Positions 25,854 through 35,896 of a DNA stretch of 64,000 nt are shown here, piece by piece. Both the position numbers and the translations under genes were made by a program. A model generated the notes under the pieces. The model was not told where the DNA came from, ran no database searches, and was given only the letters and a program-made list of their open reading frames with translations. The DNA is from Conexibacter sp. CPCC 206217 (GTDB lineage: Bacteria > Actinomycetota > Thermoleophilia > Solirubrobacterales > Solirubrobacteraceae): NCBI RefSeq assembly GCF_030646165.1, contig NZ_JAUTDO010000002.1, forward strand, positions 186,001 to 250,000. The letters are read 5' to 3'. Positions within the stretch are counted from its first letter, which is position 1. Each line of letters begins with the position of its first letter.

Positions 25854-26231
25854 GCGCAGCCGCAGCGCCCACGCGCCAGCTCGTCGCCAGCCCCCACACC
25901 CCCGATCGCTGCAAAGTCTGCCGATCGGACCGCTCCAATCGTCAGCATCGGAACATCGATGCTCCATCGGGGTTGACTCGCGGGTCAGCGACTGAATAGG
26001 TTCTGGGTACGGCCGCGTGTCCGAGGGGGAAGGCGCGCCGGGATGCCGGGCAGTGGGCGGTGCACAGGGGGTCGATGCGAGGGGGCATCGTAGTGCGCCG
26101 TCCACCGCCCTGGCATCTGCCGTACGCAACGGCCGACCGCGCGGCCCGGCCCCTGCCGTGCGTGGCCTCGGCCGACACGACCTGCCCGCCGCCGCGCGGC
26201 TCGACCCGTCGCGTCCGCGACCCCGCCCCTC
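25854..26231. other. 378-bp intergenic region between convergent genes
   Basis: No credible protein gene. It contains a perfect inverted repeat AGCATCG-GAACAT-CGATGCT (25944-25963), a plus-strand promoter-like TTGACT (25973-25978) with TAGGTT (25997-26002) at 18 bp spacing, and then the strongly structured segment at 26042-26117. The remaining bases to 26231 are GC-rich and unremarkable. Confidence 0.5.
26042..26117 (+). ncRNA. Candidate structured RNA (or elaborate terminator)
   Basis: Nested pairings: GATGCC (26042-26047) with GGCATC (26112-26117), GGGCGGTG (26055-26062) with CACCGCCC (26103-26110), and an inner hairpin CGATGC (26073-26078) with GCATCG (26085-26090). A promoter-like TTGACT/TAGGTT pair ends about 40 bp upstream on the plus strand, far too elaborate for a simple terminator. 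I cannot match it to a known RNA family. A bidirectional terminator between the subtilase and uspA remains the plain alternative. Confidence 0.3.
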
Positions 26232-26678
26232 CTACGTCGTGCGAATGATCAGCACGGAGCAGGGCGCGTTGTGCGAGATCTTGTTCGGCACCGAGCCGAG
26301 CAGGAAGCGCTTGGCGCCGGTCATGCCCTTGTTGCCGACCACGATCAGGTCGCTGCCCTGTTCCTCGGCGACGTCGAGGATCGAGTCCGCCGGGTCGCCC
26401 TGGCGGGCGAACGTGCGGACAGTCGTCACGCCCGCCTCGGAGGCCTGCTCGGCAGCCTCCTGCAGCGTCGCGTCGACGTCCTCGCGCGGGCTGATCGACC
26501 ACTGCATGTCCTTCGGCGCCTCGTTCGCCTCGTCGCGCAGGCGCTGGGCGGAGACCGGCTCGTACGCGCTCACTATCTCGAGCGCAGCACCGGCGATGCG
26601 AGCCAGTTCGATCGCCTGTCTGACGGCCTCCTGGGCCGTTTCAGAGCCATCGGTTCCCACGACGATCGAGCCGAACAC
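26232..26678 (-). CDS. Universal stress protein UspA family
   Basis: 148 residues: VFGSIVVGTDGSETAQEAV start, SAYEPVS middle strand, and the ATP-binding signature GNKGMTGAKRFLLGSVPNKI near residues 119-138, so an ATP-binding type. GTG at 26678 follows GGGAG. Longer N-terminal extensions run into non-homologous sequence. Usp proteins are small cytoplasmic dimers induced by stress. The gene follows a tiny membrane-protein gene and the YceI/FMN reductase/TetR genes in the same direction but 120 bp from the nearest, so co-transcription is uncertain. Confidence 0.9.
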   Translation of the reverse strand: MFGSIVVGTDGSETAQEAVRQAIELARIAGAALEIVSAYEPVSAQRLRDEANEAPKDMQWSISPREDVDATLQEAAEQASEAGVTTVRTFARQGDPADSILDVAEEQGSDLIVVGNKGMTGAKRFLLGSVPNKISHNAPCSVLIIRTT

Positions 26679-26798
26679 GCGCCTTTCTCCCTTTCCGATC
26701 AGCGGACGCGGCGCATCATAGCCCTGCGGGGAGGCGCTCCGAGCCGGCTCCCCGCTGCGGCGGGGCAGCCCCGTCGCGGCGGGCCGCCGCAACGGCCC

Positions 26799-26885
26799 TC
26801 AGATCAGTCTGGTGATCGCGATCACGATTCCGGCGATCACGAGGATCACGATCCCGATCTGCATCCAGATCCACGTCGGCGACAT
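26799..26885 (-). CDS. 28-residue single-helix membrane protein
   Basis: ATG at 26885 to TGA at 26799 encodes MSPTWIWMQIGIVILVIAGI followed by VIAITRLI, one uninterrupted hydrophobic helix with a charged C-terminus. It starts 10 bases after the TetR stop in the same direction, consistent with operon membership. Such Ile/Val-rich micro-proteins are common stress-related membrane peptides in Actinomycetota. No Shine-Dalgarno is obvious. The clean hydrophobic reading is the support. Confidence 0.6.
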   Translation of the reverse strand: MSPTWIWMQIGIVILVIAGIVIAITRLI

Positions 26886-26894
26886 CGCTGCAGC

Positions 26895-27491
26895 CTATCG
26901 GTCGACGCCGAGCCAGCCGTCGACCTGCGCGCACCAACCGTCCTGCACACGCTCGAGCGACCAGCCCAGATCCTCGCGCAGGTGCAGGTACAGCCGCGCG
27001 TCGAGCGCCGCCATCAGCGACAGCACCGCGTACTCGACGTCGATCTGCGGCGCGGCCTCGCGCAGCAGGATCCCCAGGTGCATGCGGTAGAAGCCGTCGG
27101 GGCCGCCCATTCCCGGCCCCTTGCCGGCGGCCGCGAGCCAGACGGCGTGCCCTTCCAGCAGCTGCAGCTGACCGCGCCCCCACGCATGCAGCCGCTCGCG
27201 CGGCGGCGCGCCCGGGCCCAGGGGCGGCGCGCCGCGCAGCATCTCGTCCTGGAAGCCGCGCGTCTCCTCGCTCAGCAGCTCCTCCGTCAGCCCGGCGCGG
27301 TCGCCGAAGCGGCGGTACATCGTCCCCATCCCGACGCACGCCTCTCTCGCGACGTCCTGCATCGAGACGTGGTCGGCGCCGCGCTCCTGGAACAGGCGCG
27401 CGGCAACCGTCAGGATTCTGCGGCGGTTCGAGGCCGCGTCGGCGCGCTCGGTGGCGGCCGTCGGCCGCTCGACGAGAGGGAGCTCTTGCAT
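26895..27491 (-). CDS. TetR family transcriptional regulator
   Basis: 198 residues: an N-terminal TetR helix-turn-helix (SNRRRILTVAARLFQERGAD, VSMQDVAREACVGMGTMYRR, about 18-65) and a helical ligand domain with a Gly-rich GKGPGMGGPDGFY segment. GGGAG precedes the ATG at 27491. It is the third gene of the yceI-FMN reductase-tetR transcription unit. Two identical-type palindromes before yceI are its likely operators, giving autorepression released by a small ligand or quinone-like stressor (inference). Confidence 0.88.
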   Translation of the reverse strand: MQELPLVERPTAATERADAASNRRRILTVAARLFQERGADHVSMQDVAREACVGMGTMYRRFGDRAGLTEELLSEETRGFQDEMLRGAPPLGPGAPPRERLHAWGRGQLQLLEGHAVWLAAAGKGPGMGGPDGFYRMHLGILLREAAPQIDVEYAVLSLMAALDARLYLHLREDLGWSLERVQDGWCAQVDGWLGVDR

Positions 27492-27501
27492 GCAGCTCCC
27501 A

Positions 27502-28053
27502 TCATGCCTTCTGCAGGACCTGCACGTCGTCGACCAGTTCGCGCACGACACCCGCCAATGCGGCGATCTGATCCGCGTCGGAGAGCGTGCCGTCCTCACC
27601 GAACGCGTCGTGAGCGAGCCCGATCGGCAGCTCGCGGTCGAGCACTCTGGCGCCGATGTGAGCCGTCACTCTGCGCACCTCGGCCTGCGCCCAGACGGCG
27701 CCGAACAGCCCCGTCGAGGCACCGACGACCGCGACCGGCTTGCCGCGCAGCGGATGCGTCTCGAACGGGCGCGAGATCCAGTCGAGCGCGTTCTTCAGCA
27801 CGCCCGGCATCCCGGCGTTGTACTCCGGCGTCGAGATCAGGACCGCGTCGGCGTCGGCGATCGCGTCGCGCAGCTCCTGCACGGCGGCGGGCACGGGCCC
27901 CGCCTCGAGGTCCTCGTCGAAGTGGGGCAGCTCGGACAGCCGGTCCCACAGCTCGAGCTCGACCCCGGACGGCAGCGTCGCGGCCGCCGCCCGGAGCAGC
28001 TTGCGGTTGTGGGAGTCCCGGCGCACGCTGCCTGCGATGCCAAGGACTCGCAT
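27502..28053 (-). CDS. NADPH-dependent FMN reductase (ArsH/azoreductase-like flavodoxin fold)
   Basis: 183 residues with the GIAGSVRRDSHNRKLL phosphate loop at the N-terminus and the family hallmark STPEYNAGMPGVLKNALDWI near residues 73-92. It transfers electrons from NADPH to FMN and on to quinones, azo compounds or metals. It lies 3 bases after the yceI stop and 10 bases before the tetR start, a compact operon suggesting a redox or quinone-stress response. Confidence 0.9.
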   Translation of the reverse strand: MRVLGIAGSVRRDSHNRKLLRAAAATLPSGVELELWDRLSELPHFDEDLEAGPVPAAVQELRDAIADADAVLISTPEYNAGMPGVLKNALDWISRPFETHPLRGKPVAVVGASTGLFGAVWAQAEVRRVTAHIGARVLDRELPIGLAHDAFGEDGTLSDADQIAALAGVVRELVDDVQVLQKA

Positions 28054-28055
28054 CG

Positions 28056-28613
28056 TCAGGCCTCCGCGGGAGCGCTCGGGGCGATCAGGCCGAGCTCGAT
28101 CGTCAGCTTGACGTCGTTGGCGAGCGCCTTGCCGCCGGTCGGAAGGTCGGCGTTCCAGTTGATGCCGTACTCGGTGCGGTCGATCGTCGCCTCCAGTTGC
28201 AGCGCCGCCTTGCGGGTGCCGAACAGCTCGGCCTCCGGCGACCAGCTACCGGTCGCGGTGACGGTCTTCGTGACGCCCTTGATCGTCAGCTCGCCCGTGA
28301 CCGTGGCGGTGCCGTCGTCGGCGAGCGCAACGTCCTCAGAGCGGTACGTGACCGTCGGGTACGTCGCAGCGTCGAAGAAGTCCTCTGCAAGCACGTGCTG
28401 GCGGAACTGCTCCGGCGTGCGGATCGAGATCGACTCGATCTGCGCCGTGCCGTCGAGGCGCGCCGTGCCGCCGTCGACCGTCAGCGTCGCATCGACGTCG
28501 TCGAGGGTGCCCTTGAAGGTCGTGACGCCCATGTACTTGACGGCGAAGCCGAACGTCGAGTGGGTCGTGTCGACGGTGTAGACGCCGTTCAGGGGTTGGA
28601 CTGCAGTGGCCAT
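28056..28613 (-). CDS. YceI family lipocalin-like protein
   Basis: 185 residues, no signal peptide. Typical YceI beta-barrel blocks: GVYTVDTTHSTFGFAVKYMG, FKGTLDDVDATLTVD, TYPTVTYRSEDV, GELTIKGVTKTVT and DRTEYGINWNADLPTGG. The family binds polyprenyl or other isoprenoid lipids in its barrel. This copy is cytoplasmic. I chose ATG 28613 (GAGGTG upstream) over the GTG at 28622. It is the first gene of the operon with the FMN reductase and TetR regulator, preceded by two palindromic operator candidates. Confidence 0.9.
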   Translation of the reverse strand: MATAVQPLNGVYTVDTTHSTFGFAVKYMGVTTFKGTLDDVDATLTVDGGTARLDGTAQIESISIRTPEQFRQHVLAEDFFDAATYPTVTYRSEDVALADDGTATVTGELTIKGVTKTVTATGSWSPEAELFGTRKAALQLEATIDRTEYGINWNADLPTGGKALANDVKLTIELGLIAPSAPAEA

Positions 28614-28641
28614 TTCGAACACCTCGTGAAGGAGAAAGAGA

Positions 28642-28693
28642 AGCGGAGTGGATTCCGCTTCAGCAGGCTAGCACGAGCGGAACGCATTCCGCT
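28642..28693 (-). promoter_or_regulatory. Two palindromic operators, probable TetR sites
   Basis: AGCGGAGTGGATTCCGCT (28642-28659) and AGCGGAACGCATTCCGCT (28676-28693) share the pattern AGCGGA-R-n4-TTCCGCT. Centres are 34 bp apart, flanking a minus-strand TAGCCT that could be the -10 of the yceI operon. Their dyad symmetry and length fit TetR dimers, and the only regulator of the operon is TetR. Confidence 0.7.
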
Positions 28694-28729
28694 TAGATGT
28701 TCGTAATGCGTCTAACTACGTTGCGCCAC

Positions 28730-30764
<2,035 letters not shown>

Positions 30765-30768
<4 letters not shown>

Positions 30769-32003
30769 GTCGCCGAGCGGCGGGCTGTCACCAGCACCAT
30801 CGCGAGATCGTCGGTCAACTCGCCACCGTGCAGTGTCTCCACCTCCGCGACCAGCTCGTCGAGCATCGGCGCGGGATCCTCGCCCCCTGGCACGCGTGAG
30901 AGGCCGCCGCGCTCCAGCAGCTCGACCAGCCGCTCCGGCCCCAGCCGCTCCGCGCCGCGGCCGATTCGGCCCTCGATCAGCCCGTCGGTGTAGAGCAGCA
31001 GCGTCCAGTCGCCGCTGAACTCGACCGCGTTGCCGAGCCAGCCACCCGGGTCGACGAAGCCCAGCGGCGGGCTGACCTGCTCGACGTCGAGCAGGCGCAC
31101 GCCGCGTGCGTCGGCGAGCACCGGCGGCGGGTGACCGGCGAGGAAGATCCGGCCGCTGGCGCGGTCCGGCGCCGCGACCAGCACGCACAGCGTCGCGAAC
31201 ATGTCGGGCGCATGGCGCTCGTGCACGAGCATCTCCTGCAGCCGCGCCAGCGCGACCTCCGGCGACTGGCGCGCGAGCGTCAGCGTGCGCCACGCGATCC
31301 GCAGGCAGGCGCCGAGCGCCGCCTCGTCGGGACCGTGGCCGCTGACGTCGCCGATCAGCACGTGCAGCGTGCCGTCGTCGAGCTCGATCGCGTCGTAGAA
31401 GTCGCCGCCCAGCAGCGCGCGGCGGCGGCCGGGGCGGTAGCCGGTCGAGAGCGCGATCCGCTTGTCGCTGAGGATCGCGGTCGGCAGCAAGCCGCGCTCC
31501 AGGCGCGCGTTCTCGCGTGCCTCCAGCCGCGCCTCCAGCAGCTCCTGCTGCGAGCGTTCGAGCCTGCGCCGCTCGATCGCATAGCGGATCGCGCGCGCGA
31601 GCATCGAGCCGTCGACGCCGCTCTTGGAGAGGTAGTCCTGCGCGCCCGTCGAGAGCGCCTCGATGCCGCGGTGCTCGTCGTCGTGGCCGGTCAGCACGAC
31701 GATCGCGGCGTCGGGCGCGGCGCGCCGCAGCCGCTCGACGGGCTCCAGCCCGATCGCGTCCGGCAGCCCGAGGTCCAGCAGCAGGCAGTCCAGGCCACCG
31801 GGCAGCAGCTCCTCCGCCTCCCGCACGGTGCCGACGTGGACGACCTGCAGGTGCGGCGCCGCGTCCGCGAGCAGCTCCTGCACGAGCACGGCGTCGCCGA
31901 GGTCGTCCTCCACCAACAGCAGCTGGAGTGGGAACGTCGCCGGCATCGTCGCGGCCGCGTCGACGCCGGCGCGCACGCCGGGTCCCCTCGTCTCGTCGTT
32001 CAC
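30765..32003 (-). CDS. Response regulator with PP2C (SpoIIE/RsbU-type) phosphatase output
   Basis: 412 residues: receiver (about 25-140; acidic VEDDLGD, phospho-Asp in LLLDLGLPD, Thr in VVLTGHDD, Lys in YLSKSG), a coiled-coil linker (about 150-180), then SpoIIE-type PP2C with metal-binding ALLGGDFYDAI, LIGDVSGHGPDEA, LYTDGLIEGR and a C-terminal TDDLAMVLV. Such proteins dephosphorylate anti-anti-sigma factors in partner switching or act like RssB/HsbR. No anti-sigma gene is next to it. GTG 32003 is the first start that keeps a modest N-terminus. ATG 31946 is also possible. Confidence 0.88.
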
Positions 32004-32083
32004 GCGCGTCGTCCCGCGCCGCAATCCATCCCCGCCCGCGAGCGCATCTGCATCGATTCCGGTCGGGCTGGGGACGTCGCGGC

Positions 32084-32374
32084 TCAGTCCTCTTCTTCCT
32101 CGAAGAGCTGCGCGAGCAGGTCCGGGAGGACGCCGAAGAACGACTCCTCCAGCTCCTCGGGCAGCTCGACGGTGACCGACTCGAAGTGGCTGTGGTCGTC
32201 GTGCACGCGCACGTGCGATCTGACCGACGCGCCCGCGAGCACGAAGAACGGCAGGAGGCTGAAGTAGTCGAGCCCTTCGAAGTCGTCGCGGTCGAGTCCC
32301 GTCTCTTCCAACAGGGCCCAGAGGCGATCGTCGTACTGCGACTCTCCGATGGCGATACGCGCGAGTTGCGTCAT
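32084..32374 (-). CDS. Small acidic hypothetical protein
   Basis: 96 residues, very acidic, ending in FEEEED, with Phe/Leu-rich core segments (LDYFSLLPFFVLAG, ESFFGVLPDLLAQL). No signal peptide, TM segment or known domain. It lies 80 bp upstream of the receiver-phosphatase gene in the same direction and may be the first gene of that signalling operon. I do not recognise it. The good codon use and single clean frame support a real gene. Confidence 0.6.
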   Translation of the reverse strand: MTQLARIAIGESQYDDRLWALLEETGLDRDDFEGLDYFSLLPFFVLAGASVRSHVRVHDDHSHFESVTVELPEELEESFFGVLPDLLAQLFEEEED

Positions 32375-32419
32375 GCGCGGATTGTGTCAGGCCGACGGCG
32401 GGGGTGGGAGAATGGGGCG

Positions 32420-33163
32420 ATGAGCAGACTGCGGGGAACTGTCTGGATCGCCGAGCAGGACGCGTTCGACGACCCCAACGGCGGGACGATCTGGACCGCG
32501 CGCTTCGAAGCGCACCACGACACCGGCAGAGGCATGGGCGAGGAGTTGCTCGATGCCGGCGCCGACGAAGCGATCGCCTGGGGCCGCGCCCGCGCGCCGC
32601 TGGTCTGGATCCGGCTGGCCGACAGCGACTACTTCGCCGCCGGCACCGACCACGAGCCGTGGGCGACGCCGTGGGACGCGAGCGCGCCGGCGCCGGTGCG
32701 ACGGCGGCCGCCGGGCGAGCAGTGGCGCGACCGCCCGGAGGACGCCGACAGGATCGCCTGGTCGGTCCAGGTCGACCTCTCGCCGCCCTACGTGGAGCCG
32801 CGCCCGGACTGGGACGCCGAGGTCGCGCACATGGCGGCGCGCGGCGGCGCGAGCGGCTGGAGGGCGCGCGAGCTGGGGCCGGCCGGGGCCGGCACGGTCG
32901 ACGACGGCAACTCCGGCGACGGCGCCTGGTTCGGCGGTGCCGAGGACGTCTCCGACAGGGCGATGCTGATCCCCGACGCGGACGCGGACGCGGACGGCGC
33001 CGACGACGGCCCCTTCGACGCGACCACCTACCGGCTCGACTTCGAGCTGACCGCCGCCACCGCCGTCCACGCGATGGAGTACGGCCTCGACCGCTGCCTC
33101 GTCCCCCACGGCTGGTCGGCGATCGCCTGGGCCCGCCCGCTGCAGCCCGCGCAGCCCGCCTGA
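32420..33163 (+). CDS. Hypothetical protein with acidic Asp-Ala repeat
   Basis: 247 residues, cytoplasmic by sequence. Trp-rich blocks TVWIAEQDAFDDPNGGTIWT, APLVWIRLADSDYFAAG and IAWSVQVDLSPPYVEP suggest a compact domain. The C-terminal third has a DADADADGADDG run (encoded by repeated GACGCG) before a final domain ending GWSAIAWARPL. The ATG at 32420 follows GGGAG. The gene is divergent from the acidic small protein and stands alone. No family recognised. Confidence 0.6.
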   Translation: MSRLRGTVWIAEQDAFDDPNGGTIWTARFEAHHDTGRGMGEELLDAGADEAIAWGRARAPLVWIRLADSDYFAAGTDHEPWATPWDASAPAPVRRRPPGEQWRDRPEDADRIAWSVQVDLSPPYVEPRPDWDAEVAHMAARGGASGWRARELGPAGAGTVDDGNSGDGAWFGGAEDVSDRAMLIPDADADADGADDGPFDATTYRLDFELTAATAVHAMEYGLDRCLVPHGWSAIAWARPLQPAQPA

Positions 33164-33177
33164 GCCCTGAAACGACG

Positions 33178-33202
33178 AGCGCCCCGCGGTGAGCGGGGCG
33201 CT
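33178..33202. terminator. Bidirectional terminator
   Basis: AGCGCCCCGC pairs perfectly with GCGGGGCGCT around GGTGA, between the plus-strand hypothetical gene (ends 33163) and the minus-strand tRNA-Tyr. Confidence 0.75.
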
Positions 33203-33215
33203 GGTCGAAGAAGCA

Positions 33216-33297
33216 TGGGCGGAGCAGGATTCGAACCTGCGTAGGCAGAGCCAACGGGTTTACAGCCCGTCTCCTTTAACCACTCGGACATCCGCCC
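33216..33297 (-). tRNA. tRNA-Tyr (GTA anticodon)
   Basis: Reverse strand: acceptor GGGCGGA with TCCGCCC plus discriminator A, D-arm TCCGAGTGGTTAAAGGA, anticodon loop CTGTAAA giving GTA, a class II-length variable arm, and a T-arm GCAGG-TTCGAAT-CCTGC. CCA is not encoded. Confidence 0.95.
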
Positions 33298-33340
33298 CGG
33301 GAGCGATTAGGCCGGCGAAGTGTAGCGAGGTGCGCGCGGC

Positions 33341-33366
33341 GCCGCCGCCTCGAGCGAGGCGGCGGC
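33341..33366 (-). terminator. Terminator of the sigma factor gene
   Basis: GCCGCCGCCTCG and CGAGGCGGCGGC form a perfect 12-bp inverted repeat around AG, 22 bases past the sigma-factor stop. The tRNA-Tyr promoter must lie between it and 33298. Confidence 0.7.
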
Positions 33367-33388
33367 AGGCGGCGGCGGATCGACGCGT

Positions 33389-34531
33389 CTAGGACGCGTC
33401 GCGCAGGCGCTGTGCCTCGGGCAGCGCCTCGAGCTTCTTCAGCGTGTGGTTCTCGATCTGGCGGATCCGCTCGCGCGTCACGTTGAACGCGCGACCGACC
33501 TCCTCCAGCGTGCGCGGACGACCTCCCCCGAGGCCGAAGCGCATCTCGATCACCTCGCGCTCACGCTGCGGCAGCGCGGCCAGCGCTCGCCTCACGTTGT
33601 CACGACGGAGGTTCTCCGATGCCAGCTCGAACGGGGACTCCGCCGTCTGGTCCTCGACGAAGTCGCCGAGCTCGGACTCCTCCTCCTCGCCGATCGGCTT
33701 CTCGAGCGAGACCGGCTGCTGGGCCATCCGCAGGATGTCCCGAACCTCTCTCACGGTGCACTCGAGCTCCGCTGCGATCTCCTCCGGCGAGGGCTCACGG
33801 CCGAGCGACTGCACGAGCTGACGCTCGACGTGCACGACCTTGTTGAGCTTCTCCACCATGTGGACCGGGATCCGTATGGTCCGGCCCTTGTCGGCGATCG
33901 CGCGCGTGACGGCCTGACGGATCCACCAGGTCGCATACGTCGAGAACTTGAAGCCGCGGCGGTGGTCGAACTTCTCGACCGCCCGGATCAGCCCGAGCGA
34001 GCCCTCCTGGATCAGGTCGAGAAACGTCAGGCCCCGGCCCAGGTAGCCCTTCGCGATCGAGACGACGAGGCGCAGGTTGGCCTCGATCATCTGCTGCTTG
34101 GCACGCATGTCGCCGCGCTCGATGCGCTGCGCCAGCGATACCTCCTGCTCGGCCGTCAACAGGTTGACTCTGCCGATCGAGCGCAGGTACAGCCGCAGCG
34201 AGTCGAGGCTCGGCTCGACCGTCAGGTCGATCTCCGGCCGCTTCGCCGATGCGCCGCCGCGACGGGTGTCCGGCCGTTCCCCCTCCGCAGCGCCAGCTGT
34301 AGAGACGGCGGGCTTCCCGTCGGCCTCGACGACGTCGATGCCGTGCTCGTCCAGGTGCGCATGCAGCTCCTGCACCTGCTCCTTCGTGACCTCCACCTCC
34401 TCCAAGGTGGAGGCGATCTCCTCGAACGTCAGGTATCCGCGTTCCTGACCTTCGGCAATCAGCTGACGGAACTCTTCCATCTCCGCGATCGGAGCCTCGT
34501 CCGCCAACAGAACTGCAGCCTTCTCCCTCAC
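33389..34531 (-). CDS. rpoD: Primary sigma factor of RNA polymerase (RpoD/SigA)
   Basis: 380 residues. Region 1.1-like N-terminus ([20 protein letters not shown]), region 1.2/2.1 ([20 protein letters not shown]), region 2.3-2.4 ([20 protein letters not shown]), region 3 ([20 protein letters not shown]) and region 4.2 helix-turn-helix ([20 protein letters not shown]). The full set including the RpoD-type region 1.1 and [18 protein letters not shown] marks the housekeeping or a very close group 2 sigma. GTG 34531 is taken as start. ATG 34480 is an alternative that would trim part of region 1.1. Confidence 0.9.
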   Translation of the reverse strand: MREKAAVLLADEAPIAEMEEFRQLIAEGQERGYLTFEEIASTLEEVEVTKEQVQELHAHLDEHGIDVVEADGKPAVSTAGAAEGERPDTRRGGASAKRPEIDLTVEPSLDSLRLYLRSIGRVNLLTAEQEVSLAQRIERGDMRAKQQMIEANLRLVVSIAKGYLGRGLTFLDLIQEGSLGLIRAVEKFDHRRGFKFSTYATWWIRQAVTRAIADKGRTIRIPVHMVEKLNKVVHVERQLVQSLGREPSPEEIAAELECTVREVRDILRMAQQPVSLEKPIGEEEESELGDFVEDQTAESPFELASENLRRDNVRRALAALPQREREVIEMRFGLGGGRPRTLEEVGRAFNVTRERIRQIENHTLKKLEALPEAQRLRDAS

Positions 34532-34790
34532 GATGAGCTCGTTCCTCTTCGAGACGCGATTCGGACCCGCCGCGAAGCAGGTCCCCCTCTCCTCAATGCA
34601 CCTCGTAACTGAACGCTACGTCCGCGACGACAGTCGCGATGTGGCTGAGCCATGTTTCGCTCTCCCGCCCACAAGCGTGGAGGCAGGCTTCCAGCCAGGT
34701 GCGGATTGATACCACATGATCCGCGATCTGCCCACCTTGCCACCCGATCGAGGGGGGCGAAGAACCGCCATCGCTACCCTTTCGAGGACG
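34532..34790. promoter_or_regulatory. 259-bp divergent promoter region between rpoD and folE2
   Basis: No gene. GAGGA about 15 bases before the rpoD GTG is a weak Shine-Dalgarno. On the plus strand TACCCT around 34775 is a -10-like box close to the folE2 ATG at 34791, which has only GAGGA at 3 bases, so folE2 may be read from a very short leader. No recognised riboswitch. Confidence 0.4.
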
Positions 34791-35801
34791 ATGTCCGACT
34801 CCAGTACCGCCAGCATCCAGGCGCCTGACGTCCAGGCGCAGCTCCCCTCGCTCGAAGTCAGCCTCTCGCGCGTGGGCGTGACCGGCGTCGAGAAAGTCAT
34901 CCGCATCAAGCAAGATGGCACGGAGCAACTCTTCTCCGCCAGACTCGAGTGCTTCGTCGACCTCGGGCCGCGTCAGAAGGGCGCGCACATGTCGCGCTTC
35001 GAGGAGGTCGTCAACGAGGCGATCGGCGAGGTGATCCTCGGCGAGGCGACGTTCCGCGCCGAGACGCTCGCGCAGCGTGTCGCCGAGCGCGTGCGCGAGC
35101 GTCAGGGCGCGCGCCTCGCGGAGGTCACGATCGCGGCGCGCTACCCGGAGCACAAGCCGGCGCCCGTCTCCGGCATCCAGACGCAGGAGATCTACACGCT
35201 GTTCGGCTCCGCCGTCGCGTCCGAGCGCGGCACGCGCCGGCTGATCGGCGTCGCCGCCGCCGGCATGACCGCCTGCCCGTGCGCGCAGGGCCTTGTGCAG
35301 GAGTCCTCGCGCGAGCGCCTGCTCGCGGACGGCTTCAGCCACGACGAGATCGAGCGGATCTTCGAGCACGTGCCCGTCGCGACGCACAACCAGCGCGGCC
35401 TCGGCACGCTCCACATCGGGCTGCCCGAGGACTGCGACGAGGACATCGCAGCGCGCGCGCTGCTCGACATCGTCGAGAGCTCGATGTCGTCGGAGATCTA
35501 CGAGCTGATGAAGCGCAGCGACGAGGGCTCCGTCGTCGAGAAGGCGCACCGCCGCCCGCGCTTCGTCGAGGACTGCGTCCGCGAGATGGTGCGCGGCGTG
35601 ATCGACGACTTCCCGCAACTGCCCGACGGCGCGTTCTTCTCCGCGCACCAGAAGAACCTCGAGACGATCCACCAGCACAACGTCGAAGCCGAGCGCTTCG
35701 GCCTGCTCGGCGAGATCCGCCACGAGTTGAGCAGCGGCGAGCACTCGCCGACGCACACGACGCGCCGCGCCTGGCTCGACGGCGCGGGACCGCTCGCCTA
35801 G
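34791..35801 (+). CDS. folE2: GTP cyclohydrolase FolE2/MptA (type IB)
   Basis: 336 residues. Type IB landmarks: SLSRVGVTGVEKVIRI near the N-terminus, KGAHMSRFEE, the metal-ligand Cys region AAGMTACPCAQG, VATHNQRG and FFSAHQKNLETIH. It opens GTP to dihydroneopterin triphosphate (first step of folate or pterin synthesis) using a metal other than zinc when zinc is scarce, or substitutes for FolE altogether. The start at 34791 gives the family N-terminus. It stands alone, divergent from rpoD, and is followed by a hairpin terminator. Confidence 0.88.
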   Translation: MSDSSTASIQAPDVQAQLPSLEVSLSRVGVTGVEKVIRIKQDGTEQLFSARLECFVDLGPRQKGAHMSRFEEVVNEAIGEVILGEATFRAETLAQRVAERVRERQGARLAEVTIAARYPEHKPAPVSGIQTQEIYTLFGSAVASERGTRRLIGVAAAGMTACPCAQGLVQESSRERLLADGFSHDEIERIFEHVPVATHNQRGLGTLHIGLPEDCDEDIAARALLDIVESSMSSEIYELMKRSDEGSVVEKAHRRPRFVEDCVREMVRGVIDDFPQLPDGAFFSAHQKNLETIHQHNVEAERFGLLGEIRHELSSGEHSPTHTTRRAWLDGAGPLA

Positions 35802-35818
35802 CGGCTCCTGATCCCGCC

Positions 35819-35848
35819 GGGAGAACTCGCCTGGCGGCTCGTTCTCCC
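35819..35848. terminator. Terminator between folE2 and pgsA
   Basis: GGGAGAAC (35819-35826) pairs with GTTCTCCC (35841-35848), 8 bp with a 14-base loop, between convergent genes. Confidence 0.6.
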
Positions 35849-35896
35849 TCGTACCCGAGCGCCGTCGCGACCTGAGCGCCGTTGCGCCGAGCTGCG

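Noticed and set aside
26042..26117. 6C RNA or SRP RNA
   Set aside because: The minus strand shows C-rich loops, but the paired six-C hairpin consensus is not met, and the SRP core GGAAG-type motif is absent here and between tadA and tRNA-Ser.
32004..33254. N-terminal extension of the receiver-phosphatase up to 829 residues
   Set aside because: It would run antisense through the acidic small protein, the plus-strand hypothetical gene and tRNA-Tyr, and is Arg/Ser/Pro low complexity.
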